NCBI GenBank assembly: GCA_036365515.1
Contig: CM070877.1
Coordinates: 62,001-126,000, forward strand
Direction: 5' to 3'
DNA: 64,000 nt
From: Torymus aiolomorphi
Lineage: Eukaryota; Arthropoda; Insecta; Hymenoptera; Torymidae
Of this stretch, positions 12,471 through 27,276 are shown piece after piece. The position numbers and the translations under genes are program-made. Each line of letters begins with the position of its first letter. Position 1 is the first letter of the stretch. The notes under the pieces were generated by a model, which did no database searches, was not told where the DNA came from, and was given only the letters and a program-made list of their open reading frames with translations.

Positions 12471-15400
12471 AATGGATATTTTGGGGTTTCAAGCGATGAA
12501 GTCGATTTGGCCCAAATAAACGATGAAATGTAGAACATTTTTCAAAATTGCTCATCTCCGCTAGGTCCTTCGACCCCAAAGGATACTCCATCCACTAGAG
12601 CAGGATGATATAGTCGGGTATTGTGACTAGTAGGCTGAGAAAATTGAAATTTGGTATTTTTGAGCGATTTTAAACGCATTATATCCCAATAAACGAAGAA
12701 AAATTTTTTTCTCCAAATTGAGCCAAAATTCATATATAGGGGTATTTTGCGCTGCTCTTTCGATTGGCGCTATGATTTTTGCAATATCTCAAAATTTTTG
12801 AAAATTATTTTTTTCTTATTGCATGTACGGCCCTAAAAGCTTTTCCATTCGAAATAGCGGAAAAAATAGTCGCGTATAGTGATTGGTGGGATTTAAAAAT
12901 GGATATTTTGGGGTTTCAAGCGATTTGAAGTCGATTTGGCCCAAATAAACGATGAAATGTAGAACATTTTTCAAAATTGCTCATCTCCGCTAGGTCCTTC
13001 GACCCCAAAGGATACTCCATCCACTAGAGCAGGATGATATAGTCGGGTATTGTGACTAGTAGGCTGAGAAAATTGAAATTTGGTATTTTTGAGCGATTTT
13101 CAACGCATTATATCCCAATAAACGAAGAAAAATTTTTTTCTCCAAATTAAGCCAAAATTCATATATAGGGGTATTTTGCGCTGCTCTTTCGATTGGCGCT
13201 ATGATTTTTGCAATATCTCAAAATTTTTGAAAATTATTTTTTTCCTATTGGCTCTACGGCCCTAAAACCTTTTCCATTCGATAGAGCGGAAAAAAATAGT
13301 CGCGTATAGTGATTGGTGGGATTTAAAAATGGATATTTTGGGGTTTCAAGCGATTTGAAGTCGATTTGGCCCAAATAAACGATGAAATGTAGAACATTTT
13401 TCAAAATTGCTCATCTCCGCTAGGTCCTTCGACCCCAAAGGATACTCCATCCACTAGAGCAGGATGATATAGTCGGGTATTGTGACTAGTAGGCTGAGAA
13501 AATTGAAATTTGGTATTTTTGAGCGATTTTCAACGCATTATATCCCAATAAACGAAGAAAAATTTTTTCTCCAAATTGAGCCAAAATTCATATATAGGGG
13601 TATTTTGCGCTGCTCTTTCGATTGGCGCTATGATTTTTGCAATATCTCAAAATTTTTGAAAATTATTTTTTCCTATTGGCTCTACGGCCCTAAAACCTTT
13701 TCCATTCGATAGAGCGGAAAAAAATAGTCGCGTATAGTGATTGGTGGGATTTAAAAATGGATATTTTGGGGTTTCAAGCGATTTGAAGTCGATTTGGCCC
13801 AAATAAACGATGAAATGTAGAACATTTTTCAAAATTGCTCATCTCCGCTAGGTCCTTCGACCCCAAAGGATACTCCATCCACTAGAGCAGGATGATATAG
13901 TCGGGTATTGTGACTAGTAGGCTGAGAAAATTGAAATTTGGTATTTTTGAGCGATTTTCAACGCTCAAATATCCCAATAAACGAAGAAAAATTTTTTCTC
14001 CAAATTGAGCCAAAATTCATATATAGGGGTATTTTGCGCTGCTCTTTCGATTGGCGCTATGATTTTTGCAATATCTCAAAATTTTTGAAAATTATTTTTT
14101 CCTATTGGGTCTACGGCCCTAAAACCTTTTCCATTCGATAGAGCGGAAAAAATAGTCGCGTATAGTGATTGGTGGGATTTAAAAATGGATATTTTGGGGT
14201 TTCAAGCGATTTGAAGTCGATTTGGCCCAAATAAACGATGAAATGTAGAACATTTTTCAAAATTGCTCATCTCCGCTAGGTCCTTCGACCCCAAAGGATA
14301 CTCCATCCACTAGAGCAGGATGATATAGTCGGGTATTGTGACTAGTAGGCTGAGAAAATTGAAATTTGGTATTTTTGAGCGATTTTCAACGCATTATATC
14401 CCAATAAACGAAGAAAAATTTTTTTCTCCAAATTGAGCCAAAATTAATATATAGGGACATTTTGCGCTGCTCTTTCGATTGGCGCTATGATTTTTGCAAT
14501 ATCTCAAAATTTTTGAAAATTATTTTTTTCCTATTGGCTCTACGGCCCTAAAACCTTTTCCATTCGATAGAGCGGAAAAAAATAGTCGCGTATAGTGATT
14601 GGTGGGATTTAAAAATGGATATTTTGGGGTTTCAAGCGATTTGAAGTCGATTTGGCCCAAATAAACGATGAAATGTAGAACATTTTTCAAAATTGCTCAT
14701 CTCCGCTAGGTCCTTCGACCCCAAAGGATACTCCATCCACTAGAGCAGGATGATATAGTCGGGTATTGTGACTAGTAGGCTGAGAAAATTGAAATTTGGT
14801 ATTTTTGAGCGATTTTCAACGCATTATATCCCAATAAACGAAGAAAAATTGTTTTCTCCAAATTGAGCCAAAATTCATATATAGGGGTATTTTGCGCGCT
14901 CTTTCGATTGGCGCTATGATTTTTGCAATATCTCAAAATTTTTGAAAATTATTTTTTTCCTATTGGCTCTACGGCCCTAAAACCTTTTCCATTCGATAGA
15001 GCGGAAAAAAATAGTCGCGTATAGTGATTGGTGGGATTTAAAAATGGATATTTTGGGGTTTCAAGCGATTTGAAGTCGATTTGGCCCAAATAAACGATGA
15101 AATGTAGAACATTTTTCAAAATTGCTCATCTCCGCTAGGTCCTTTGACCCCAAAGGATACTCCATCCACTAGAGCAGGATGATATAGTCGGGTATTGTGA
15201 CTAGTAGGCTGAGAAAATTGAAATTTGGTATTTTTGAGCGATTTTCAACGCATTATATCCCAATAAACGAAGAAAAATTTTTTTCTCCAAATTGAGCCAA
15301 AATTCATATATAGGGGTATTTTGCGCTGCTCTTTCGATTGGCGCTATGATTTTTGCAATATCTCAAAATTTTTGAAAATTATTTTTTCCTATTGGCTCTA

Positions 15401-16320
15401 CGGCCCTAAAACCTTTTCCATTCGATAGAGCGGAAAAAAATAGTCGCGTATAGTGATTGGTGGGATTTAAAAATGGATATTTTGGGGTTTCAAGCGATTT
15501 GAAGTCGATTTGGCCCAAATAAACGATGAAATGTAGAACATTTTTCAAAATTGCTCATCTCCGCTAGGTCCTTCGACCCCAAAGGATACTCCATCCACTA
15601 GAGCAGGATGATATAGTCGGGTATTGTGACTAGTAGGCTGAGAAAATTGAAATTTGGTATTTTTGAGCGATTTTCAACGCATTATATCCCAATAAACGAA
15701 GAAAAATTTTTTCTCCAAATTGAGCCAAAATTCATATATAGGGGTATGTTGCGCTGCTCTTTCGATTGGCGCTATGATTTTTGCAATATCTCAAAATTTT
15801 TGAAAATTATTTTTTTCCTATTGGCTCTACGGCCCTAAAACCTTTTCCATTCGATAGAGCGGAAAAAAATAGTCGCGTATAGTGATTGGTGGGATTTAAA
15901 AATGGATATTTTGGGGTTTCAAGCGATTTGAAGTCGATTTGGCCCAAATAAACGATGAAATGTAGAACATTTTTCAAAATTGCTCATCTCCGCTAGGTCC
16001 TTCGACCCCAAAGAATACTCCATCCACTAGAGCAGGATGATATAGTCGGGTATTGTGACTAGTAGGCTGAGAAAATTGAAATTTGGTATTTTTGAGCGAT
16101 TTTCAACGCATTATATCCCAATAAACGAAGAAAAATTTTTTTCTCCAAATTGAGCCAAAATTCATATATAGGGGTATTTTGCGCTGCTCTTTCGATTGGC
16201 GCTATGATTTTTGCAATATCTCAAAATTTTTGAAAATTATTTTTTTCCTATTGGCTCTACGGCCCTAAAACCTTTTCCATTCGATAGAGCGGAAAAAAAT
16301 AGTCGCGTATAGTGATTGGT

Positions 16321-17600
16321 GGGAATAAAAAATGGATATTTTGGGTTTTCGGGCGATTTGAAGTCGATTTGGCCCAAATAAACGATGAAATGTAGAACAT
16401 TTTTCAACATTGCTCATCTCCGCTAGGTCCTTCGACCCCAAAGGATATTCCATCCACTAGAGCAGGAAGATATAGTGGGGTATTGTGACTAGTAGGCTGA
16501 GAAACTTGAAATTTGGCATTTTTGAGCGATTTTCAACGCATTATATCCCAATAAACGAAGAAAAATTTTTTTCTCCAAATTGAGCCAAAATTCATATATA
16601 GGGGTATTTTGCGCTGCTCTTTCGATTGGCGCTATGATTTTTGCAATATCTGAAAATTTTTGAAAATTATTATTTTCCTATTGGCTCTACGGTCCTAAAA
16701 CCTTTTCCATTCGATAGAGCGGAAAAAAATAGTCGCGTATAGTGATTGGTGGGATTAAAAAATGGATATTTTGGGTTTTCGGGCGATTTGAAGTCGATTT
16801 GGCCCAAATAAACGATGAAATGTAGAACATTTTTCAACATTGCTCATCTCCGCTAGGTCCTTCGACCCCAAAGGATATTCCATCCACTAGAGCAGGAAGA
16901 TATAGTCGGGTATTGTGACTAGTAGGCTGAGAAACTTGAAATTTGGTATTTTTGAGCGATTTTCAACGCATTATATCCCAATAAACGAAGAAAAATTTTT
17001 TTCTCCAAATTGAGCCAAAATTCATATATAGGGGTATTTTGCGCTGCTCTTTCGATTGGCGCTATGATTTTTGCAATATCTGAAAATTTTTGAAAATTAT
17101 TATTTTCCTATTGGCTCTACGGTCCTAAAACCTATTCCATTCCATAGAGCGGAAAAAATAGTCGCGTATAGTGATTGGTGGGATTAAAAAATGGATATTT
17201 TGGGTTTTCGGGCGATTTGAAGTCGATTTGGCCCAAATAAACGATGGAATGTAGAACATTTTTCAACATTGCTCATCTCCGCTAGGTCCTTCGACCCCAA
17301 AGGATATTCCATCCACTAGAGCAGGAAGATATAGTCGGGTATTCTGACTAGTAGGCTGAGAAAATTGAAATTTGGTATTTTTGAGCGATTTTCAACGCAT
17401 TATATCCCAATAAAGGAAGAAAAATTTTTTTCTACAAATTGAGCTAAAATTCATATATAGGGGTATTTTGCGCTGCTCTTTCGATTGGCGTTATGATTTT
17501 TGCAATATCTCAAAATTTTTGAAAATTATTTTTTCCTATTGGCTCTACGGCCCTAAAACCTTTTCCATTCGATAGAGCGGATAAAAATAGTCGCGTATAG
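16321..17600 (+). repeat. B-type satellite cluster 3 (copy of clusters 1-2)
   Basis: Shares the private changes of cluster 2 at a 5,148-bp offset (12 monomers). It has the full GCGATTTGAAG instead of the deleted form found after clusters 1 and 2. Confidence 0.85.
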
Positions 17601-18469
17601 TGATTGGTGGGATTTAAAAATGGATATTTTGGGGTTTCAAGCGATTTGAAGTCGATTTGGCCCAAATAAACGATGAAATGTAGAACATTTTTCAAAATTG
17701 CTCATCTCCGCTAGGTCCTTCGACCCCAAAGGATACTCCATCCACTAGAGCAGGATGATATAGTCGGGTATTGTGACTAGTAGGCTGAGAAAATTGAAAT
17801 TTGGTATTTTTGAGCGATTTTCAACGCATTATATCCCAATAAACGAAGAAAAATTTTTTTCTCCAAATTGAGCCAAAATTCATATATAGGGGTATTTTGC
17901 GCTGCTCTTTCGATTGGCGCTATGATTTTTGCAATATCTCAAAATTTTTGAAAATTACTTTTTTCCTATTGGCTCTACGGCCCTAAAACCTTTTCCATTC
18001 GATAGAGCGGAAAAAAATAGTCGCGTATAGTGATTGGTGGGATTTAAAAATGGATATTTTGGGGTTTCAAGCGATTTGAAGTCGATTTGGCCCAAATAAA
18101 CGATGAAATGTAGAACATTTTTCAAAATTGCTCATCTCCGCTAGGTCCTTCGACCCCAAAGGATACTCCATCCACTAGAGCAGGATGATATAGTCGGGTA
18201 TTGTGACTAGTAGGCTGAGAAAATTGAAATTTGGTATTTTTGAGCGATTTTCAACGCATTATATCCCAATAAACGAAGAAAAATTTTTTGCTCCAAATTG
18301 AGCCAAAATTCATATATAGGGGTATTTTGCGCTGCTCTTTCGATTGGCGCTATGATTTTTGCAATATCTGAAAATTTTTGAAAATTATTATTTTCCTATT
18401 GGCTCTACGGTCCTAAAACCTTTTCCATTCGATAGAGCGGAAAAAAATAGTCGCGTATAGTGATTGGTA

Positions 18470-21400
18470 GGATTAAAAAATGGATATTTTGGGTTTTCGG
18501 GCGATTTGAAGTCGATTTGGCCCAAATAAACGATGAAATGTAGAACATTTTTCAACATTGCTCATCTCCGCTAGGTCCTTCGACCCCAAAGGATATTCCA
18601 TCCACTAGAGCAGGAAGATATAGTCGGGTATTGTGACTAGTAGGCTGAGAAACTTGAAATTTGGTATTTTTGAGCGATTTTCAACGCATTATATCCCAAT
18701 AAACGAAGAAAAATTTTTTTCTCCAAATTGAGCCAAAATTCATATATAGGGGTATTTTGCGCTGCTCTTTCGATTGGCGCTATGATTTTTGCAATATCTG
18801 AAAATTTTTGAAAATTATTATTTTCCTATTGGCTCTACGGTCCTAAAACCTTTTCCATTCGATAGAGCGGAAAAAAATAGTCGCGTATAGTGTTTGGTGG
18901 GATTTAAAAATGGATATTTTGGGGTTTCAAGCGATTTGAAGTCGATTTGGCCCAAATAAACGATGAAATGTAGAACATTTTTCAAAATTGCTCATCTCCG
19001 CTAGGTCCTTCGACCCCAAAGGATACTCCATCCACTAGAGCAGGATGATATAGTCGGGTATTGTGACTAGTAGGCTGAGAAAATTGAAATTTGGTATTTT
19101 TGAGCGATTTTCAACGCATTATATCCCAATAAACGAAGAAAAATTTTTTTCTCCAAATTGAGCTAAAATTCATATATAGGGGTATTTTGCGCTGCTCTTT
19201 CGATTGGCGCTATGATTTTTGCAATATCTCAAAATTTTTGAAAATTATTTTTTTCCTATTGGCTCTACGGCCCTAAAACCTTTTCCATTCGATAGAGCGG
19301 AAAAAAATAGTCGCGTATAGTGATTGGTGGGATTTAAAAATGGATATTTTGGGGTTTCAAGCGATTTGAAGTCGATTTGGCCCAAATAAACGATGAAATG
19401 TAGAACATTTTTCAAAATTGCTCATCTCCGCTAGGTCCTTCGATCCCAAAGGATACTCCATCCACTAGAGCAGGATGATATAGTCGGGTATTGTGACTAG
19501 TAGGCTGAGAAAATTGAAATTTGGTATTTTTGAGCGATTTTCAACGCATTATATCCCAATAAACGAAGAAAAATTTTGTTCTCCAAATTGAGCCAAAATT
19601 CATATATAGGGGTATTTTGCGCTGCTCTTTCGATTGGCGCTATGATTTTTGCAATATCTCAAAATTTTTGAAAATTATTTTTTTCCTATTGGCTCTACGG
19701 CCCTAAAACCTTTTCCATTCGATAGAGCGGAAAAAATAGTCGCATATAGTGATTGGTGGGATTTAAAAATGGATATTTTGGGGTTTCAAGCGATTTGAAG
19801 TCGATTTGGCCCAAATAAACGATGAAATGTAGAACATTTTTCAAAATTGCTCATCTCCGCTAGGTCCTTCGACCCCAAAGGATACTCCATCCACTAGAGC
19901 AGGATGATATAGTCGGGTATTGTGACTAGTAGGCTGAGAAAATTGAAATTTGGTATTTTTGAGCGATTTTCAACGCATTATATCCCAATAAACGAAGAAA
20001 AATTTTTTCTCCAAATTGAGCCAAAATTCATATATAGGGGTATTTTGCGCTGCTCTTTCGATTGGCGCTATGATTTTTGCAATATCTCAAAATTTTTGAA
20101 AATTATTTTTTTCCTATTGGCTCTACGGCCCTAAAACCTTTTCCATTCGATAGAGCGGAAAAAAATAGTCGCGTATAGTGATTGGTGGGATTAAAAAATG
20201 GATATTTTGGGTTTTCGGGCGATTTGAAGTCGATTTGGCCCAAATAAACGATGAAATGTAGAACATTTTTCAACATTGCTCATCTCCGCTAGGTCCTTCG
20301 ACCCCAAAGGATATTCCATCCACTAGAGCAGGAAGATATAGTCGGGTATTGTGACTAGTAGCCTGAGAAACTTGAAATTTGGTATTTTTGAGCGATTTTC
20401 AACGCATTATATCCCAATAAACGAAGAAAACTTTTTTTCTCCAAATTGAGCCAAAATTCATATATAGGGGTATTTTGCGCTGCTCTTTCGATTGGCGCTA
20501 TGATTTTTGCAATATCTGAAAATTTTTGAAAATTATTATTTTCCTATTGGCTCTACGGTCCTAAAACCTTTTCCATTCGATAGAGCGGAAAAAAATAGTC
20601 GCGTATAGTGATTGGTGGGATTAAAAAATGGATATTTTGGGTTTTCGGGCGATTTGAAGTCGATTTGGCCCAAATAAACGATGAAATGTAGAACATTTTT
20701 CAACATTGCTCATCTCCGCTAGGTCCTTCGACCCCAAAGGATATTCCATCCACTAGAGCAGGAAGATATAGTCGGGTATTGTGACTAGTAGGCTGAGAAA
20801 CTTGAAATTTGGTATTTTTGAGCGATTTTCTACGCATTATATCCCAATAAACGAAGAAAAATTTTTTTCTCCAAATTGAGCCAAAATTCATATATAGGGG
20901 TATTTTGCGCTGCTCTTTCGATTGGCGCTATGATTTTTGCAATATCTGAAAATTTTTGAAAATTATTATTTTCCTATTGGCTCTACGGTCCTAAAACCTT
21001 TTCCATTCGATAGAGCGGAAAAAAATAGTCGCGTATAGTGATTGGTGGGATTTAAAAATGGATATTTTGGGGTTTCAAGCGATTTGAAGTCGATTTGGCC
21101 CAAATAAACGATGAAATGTAGAACATTTTTCAAAATTGCTCATCTCCGCTAGGTCCTTCGACCCCAAAGGATACTCCATCCACTAGAGCAGGATGATATA
21201 GTCGGGTATTGTGACTAGTAGGCTGAGAAAATTGAAATTTGGTATTTTTTAGCGATTTTCAACGCATTATATCCCAATAAACGAAGAAAAATTTTTTTCT
21301 CCAAATTGAGCCATAATTCATATATAGGGGTATTTTGCGCTGCTCTTTCGATTGGCGCTATGATTTTTGCAATATCTCAAAATTTTTGAAAATTATTTTT

Positions 21401-22768
21401 TTCCTATTGGCTCTACGGCCCTAAAACCTTTTCCATTCGATAGAGCGGAAAAAAATAGTCGCGTATAGTGATTGGTGGGATTAAAAAATGGATATTTTGG
21501 GTTTTCGGGCGATTTGAAGTCGATTTGGCCCAAATAAACGATGAAATGTAGAACATTTTTCAACATTGCTCATCTCCGCTAGGTCCTTCGACCCCAAAGG
21601 ATATTCCATCCACTAGAGCAGGAAGATATAGTCGGGTATTGTGACTAGTAGCCTGAGAAACTTGAAATTTGGTATTTTTGAGCGATTTTCAACGCATTAT
21701 ATCCCAATAAACGAAGAAAAATTTTTTTCTCCAAATTGAGCCAAAATTCATATATAGGGGCATTTTGCGCTGCTCTTTCGATTGGCGCTATGATTTTTGC
21801 AATATCTGAAAATTTTTGAAAATTATTATTTTCCTATTGGCTCTACGGTCCTAAAACCTTTTCCATTCGATAGAGCGGAAAAAAATAGTCGCGTATAGTG
21901 ATTGGTGGGATTAAAAAATGGATATTTTGGGTTTTCGGGCGATTTGAAGTCGATTTGGCCCAAATAAACGATGAAATGTAGAACATTTTTCAACATTGCT
22001 CATCTCCACTAGGTCCTTCGACCCCAAAGGATATTCCATCCACTAGAGCAGAAAGATATAGTCGGGTATTGTGACTAGTAGGCTGAGAAACTTGAAATTT
22101 GGTATTTTTGAGCGATTTTCAACGCATTATATCCCAATAAACGAAGAAAAATTTTTTTTGTCCAAATTGAGCCAAAATTCATATATAGGGGTATTTTGCG
22201 CTGCTCTTTCGATTGGCGCTATGATTTTTGCAATATCTGAAAATTTTTGAAAATTATTATTTTCCTATTGGCTCTACGGTCCTAAAACCTTTTCCATTCG
22301 ATAGAGCGGAAAAAAATAGTCGCGTATAGTGATTGGTGGGATTAAAAAATGGATATTTTGGGTTTTCGGGCGATTTGAAGTCGATTTGGCCCAAATAAAC
22401 GATGAAATGTAGAACATTTTTCAACATTGCTCATCTCCGCTAGGTCCTTCGACCCCAAAGGATATTCCATCCACTAGAGCAGGAAGATATAGTCGGGTAT
22501 TGTGACTAGTAGGCTGAGAAACTTGAAATTTGGTATTTTTGAGCGATTTTCAACGCATTATATCCCAATAAACGAAGAAAAATTTTTTTCTCCAAATTGA
22601 GCCAAAATTCATATATAGGGGTATTTTGCGCTGCTCTTTCGATTGGCGCTATGATTTTTGCAATATCTCAAAATTTTTGAAAATTATTTTTTTCGTATTG
22701 GCTGTACGGCCCTAAAACCTTTTCCATTCGATATAGCGGAAAAAAATAGTCGCGTATAGTGATTGGTG
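18470..22768 (+). repeat. Alternating A/B satellite block
   Basis: B-type monomers occur at 18470, 20188, 20618, 21478, 21908 and 22340, separated by A-type monomers. This is the last B-type material; from about 22770 to 39385 only A-type monomers are seen. Confidence 0.8.
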
Positions 22769-23841
22769 GGATTTAAAAATGGATATTTTGGGGTTTCAAG
22801 CGATTTGAAGTCGATTTGGCCCAAATAAACGATGAAATGTAGAACATTTTTCAAAATTGCTCATCTCCGCTAGGTCCTTCGACCCCAAAGGATACTCCAT
22901 CCACTAGAGCAGGATGATATAGTCGGGTATTGTGACTAGTAGGCTGAGAAAATTGAAATTTGGTATTTTTGAGCGATTTTCAACGCATTATATCCCAATA
23001 AACGAAGAAAAATTTTTTTCTCCAAATTAAGCCAAAATTCATATATAGGGGTATTTTGCGCTGCTCTTTCGATTGGCGCTATGATTTTTGCAATATCTCA
23101 AAATTTTTGAAAATTATTTTTTTCCTATTGGCTCTACGGCCCTAAAACCTTTTCCATTCGATAGAGCGGAAAAAAATAGTCGCGTATAGTGATTGGTGGG
23201 ATTTAAAAATGGATATTTTGGGGTTTCAAGCGATTTGAAGTCGATTTGGCCCAAATAAACGATGAAATGTAGAACATTTTTCAAAATTGCTCATCTCCGC
23301 TAGGTCCTTCGACCCCAAAGGATACTCCATCCACTAGAGCAGGATGATATAGTCGGGTATTGTGACTAGTAGGCTGAGAAAATTGAAATTTGGTATTTTT
23401 GAGCGATTTTCAACGCATTATATCCCAATAAACGAAGAAAAATCTTTTTCTCCAAATTGAGCCAAAATTCATATATAGGGGTATTTTGCGCTGCTCTTTC
23501 GATTGGCGCTATGATTTTTGCAATATCTCAAAATTTTTGAAAATTATTTTTTTCCTATTGGCTCTACGGCCCTAAAACCTTTTCCATTCGATAGAGCGGA
23601 AAAAAATAGTCGCGTATAGTGATTGGTGGGATTTAAAAATGGATATTTTGGGGTTTCAAGCGATTTGAAGTCGATTTGGCCCAAATAAACGATGAAATGT
23701 AGAACATTTTTCAAAATTGCTCATCTCCGCTAGGTCCTTCGACCCCAAAGGATACTCCATCCACTAGAGCAGGATGATATAGTCGGGTATTGTGACTAGT
23801 AGGCTGAGAAAATTGAAATTTGGTATTTTTGAGCGATTTTC

Positions 23842-26800
23842 AACGCTCAAATATCCCAATAAACGAAGAAAAATTTTTTTCTCCAAATTGAGCCAAAATT
23901 CATATATAGGGGTATTTTGCGCTGCTCTTTCGATTGGCGCTATGATTTTTGCAATATCTCAAAATTTTTGAAAATTATTTTTTCCTATTGGCTCTACGGC
24001 CCTAAAACCTTTTCCATTCGATAGAGCGGAAAAAAATAGTCGCGTATAGTGATTGGTGGGATTTAAAAATGGATATTTTGGGGTTTCAAGCGATTTGAAG
24101 TCGATTTGGCCCAAATAAACGATGAAATGTAGAACATTTTTCAAAATTGCTCATCTCCGCTAGGTCCTTCGACCCCAAAGGATACTCCATCCACTAGAGC
24201 AGGATAATATAGTCGGGTATTGTGACTAGTAGGCTGAGAAAATTGAAATTTGGTATTTTTGAGCGATTTTCAACGCATTATATCCCAATAAACGAAGAAA
24301 AATTTTTTTCTCCAAATTGAGCCAAAATTCATATATAGGTGTATTTTGCGCTGCTCTTTCGATTGGTGCTATGATTTTTGCAATATCTCAAAATTTTTGA
24401 AAATTATTTTTTTCCTATTGGCTCTACGGCCCTAAAACCTTTTCCATTCGATAGAGCGGAAAAAAATAGTCGCGTATAGTGATTGGTGGGATTTAAAAAT
24501 GGATATTTTGGGGTTTCAAGCGATTTGAAGTCGATTTGGCCCAAATAAACGATGAAATGTAGAACATTTTTCAAAATTGCTCATCTCCGCTAGGTCCTTC
24601 GACCCCAAAGGATACTCCATCCACTAGAGCAGGATGATATAGTCGGGTATTGTGACTAGTAGGCTGAGAAAATTGAAATTTGGTATTTTTGAGCGATTTT
24701 CAACGCATTATATCCCAATAAACGAAGAAAAATTTTTTCTCCAAATTGAGCCAAAATTCATATATAGGGGTATTTTGCGCTGCTCTTTCGATTGGCGCTA
24801 TGATTTTTGCAATATCTCAAAATTTTTGAAAATTATTTTTTTCCTATTGGCTCTACGGTCCTAAAACCTTTTCCATTCGATAGAGCGGAAAAAAATAGTC
24901 GCGTATAGTGATTGGTGGGATTTAAAAATGGATATTTTGGGGTTTCAAGCGATTTGAAGTCGATTTGGCCCAAATAAACGATGAAATGTAGAACATTTTT
25001 CAAAATTGCTCATCTCCGCTAGATCCTTCGACCCCAAAGGATACTCCATCCACTAGAGCAGGATGATATAGTCGGGTATTGTGACTAGTAGGCTGAGAAA
25101 ATTGAAATTTGGTATTTTTGAGCGATTTTCAACGCATTATATCCCAATAAACGAAGAAAATTTTTTTCTCCATATTCAGGCAAAATTGATATATAGGGGT
25201 ATCTTGCGCTGCTCTTTCGATTGGCGCTATGATTTTTGCAATATCTCAAAATTTTTGAAAATTATTTTTTTCCTATTGGCTCTACGGCCCTAAAACCTTT
25301 TCCATTCGATAGAGCGGAAAAAATAGTCGCGTATAGTGATTGGTGGGATTTAAAAATGGATATTTTGGGGTTTCAAGCGATTTGAAGTCGATTTGGCCCA
25401 AATAAACGATGAAATGTAGAACATTTTTCAAAATTGCTCATCTCCGCTAGGTCCTTCGACCCCAAAGGATACTCCATCCACTAGAGCAGGATGATATAGT
25501 CGGGTATTGTGACTAGTAGGCTGAGAAAATTGAAATTTGGTATTTTTGAGCGATTTTCAACGCATTATATCCCAATAAACGAAGAAAAATTTTTTCTCCA
25601 AATTGAGTCAAAATTCATGTATAGGGGTATTTTGCGCTGCTCTTTCGATTGGCGCTATGATTTTTGCAATATCTCAAAATTTTTGAAAATTATTTTTTCC
25701 TATTGGCTCTACGGCCCTAAAACCTTTTCCATTCGATAGAGCGGATAAAAATAGTCGCGTATAGTGATTGGTGGGATTTAAAAATGGTTATTTTGGGGTT
25801 TCAAGCGATTTGAAGTCGTTTTGGCCCAAATAAACGATGAAATGTAGAACATTTTTCAAAATTGCTCATCTCCGCTAGGTCCTTCGACCCCAAAGGATAC
25901 TCCATCCACTAGAGCAGGATGATATAGTCGGGTATTGTGACTAGTAGGCTGAGAAAATTGAAATTTGGTATTTTTGAGCGATTTTCAACGCATTATATCC
26001 CAATAAACGAAGAAAAATTTTTTTCTCCAAATTGAGCCAAAATTCATATATAGGGGTATTTTGCGCTGCTCTTTCGATTGGCGCTATGATTTTAGCAATA
26101 TCTCAAAATTTTTGAAAATTATTTTTTTCCTATTGGCTCTACGGCCCTAAAACCTTTTCCATTCGATAGAGCGGAAAAAAATAGTCGCGTATAGTGATTG
26201 GTGGGATTTAAAAATGGATATTTTGGGGTTTCAAGCGATTTGAAGTCGATTTGGCCCAAATAAACGATGAAATGTAGAACATTTTTCAAAATTGCTCATC
26301 TCCGCTAGGTCCTTCGACCCCAAAGGATACTCCATCCACTAGAGCAGGATGATATAGTCGGGTATTGTGACTAGTAGGCTGAGAAAATTGAAATTTGGTA
26401 TTTTTGAGCGATTTTCAACGCATTATATCCCAATAAACGAAGAAAAATTTTGTTCTCCAAATTGAGCCAAAATTCATATATAGGGGTATTTTGGGCTGCT
26501 CTTTCGATTGGCGCTATGATTTTGGCAATATCTCAAAATTTTTGAAAATTATTTTTTCCTATTGGCTCTACGGCCCTAAAACCTTTTCCATTCGATAGAG
26601 CGGAAAAAAATAGTCGCGTATAGTGATTGGTGGGATTTAAAAATGGATATTTTGGGGTTTCAAGCGATTTGAAGTCGATTTGGCCCAAATAAACGATGAA
26701 ATGTAGAACATTTTTCAAAATTGCTCATCTCCGCTAGGTCCTTCGACCCCAAAGGATACTCCATCCACTAGAGCAGGATGATATAGTCGGGTATTGTGAC

Positions 26801-27276
26801 TAGTAGGCTGAGAAAATTGAAATTTGGTATTTTTGAGCGATTTTCAACGCATTATATCCCAATAAACGAAGAAAAATTTTTTTCTCCAAATTGAGCCAAA
26901 ATTCATATATAGGGGTATTTTGCGCTGCTCTTTCGATTGGCGCTATGATTTTTGCAATATCTCAAAATTTTTGAAAATTATTTTTTTCCTATTGGCTCTA
27001 CCGGCCTAAAACCTTTTCCATTCGATAGAGCGGAAAAAAATAGTCGCGTATAGTGATTGGTGGGATTTAAAAATGGATATTTTGGGGTTTCAAGCGATTT
27101 GAAGTCGATTTGGCCCAAATAAACGATGAAATGTAGAACATTTTTCAAAATTGCTCATCTCCGCTAGGTCCTTCGACCCCAAAGGATACTCCATCCACTA
27201 GAGCAGGATGATATAGTCGGGTATTGTGACTAGTAGGCTGAGAAAATTGAAATTTGGTATTTTTGAGCGATTTTCA
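23842..27276 (+). repeat. A-type higher-order repeat copy, 8-monomer form
   Basis: Begins at the private variant ACGCTCAAAT (23842) and includes GGATAATATAG, TTGGTGCTATG, TAGATCCTTC, TCATGTATAG, ATGGTTATTTTGG, GATTTTAGCAAT and TTTTGGGCTGC in that order. The start variant recurs at 27277, 3,435 bp on. Confidence 0.85.
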
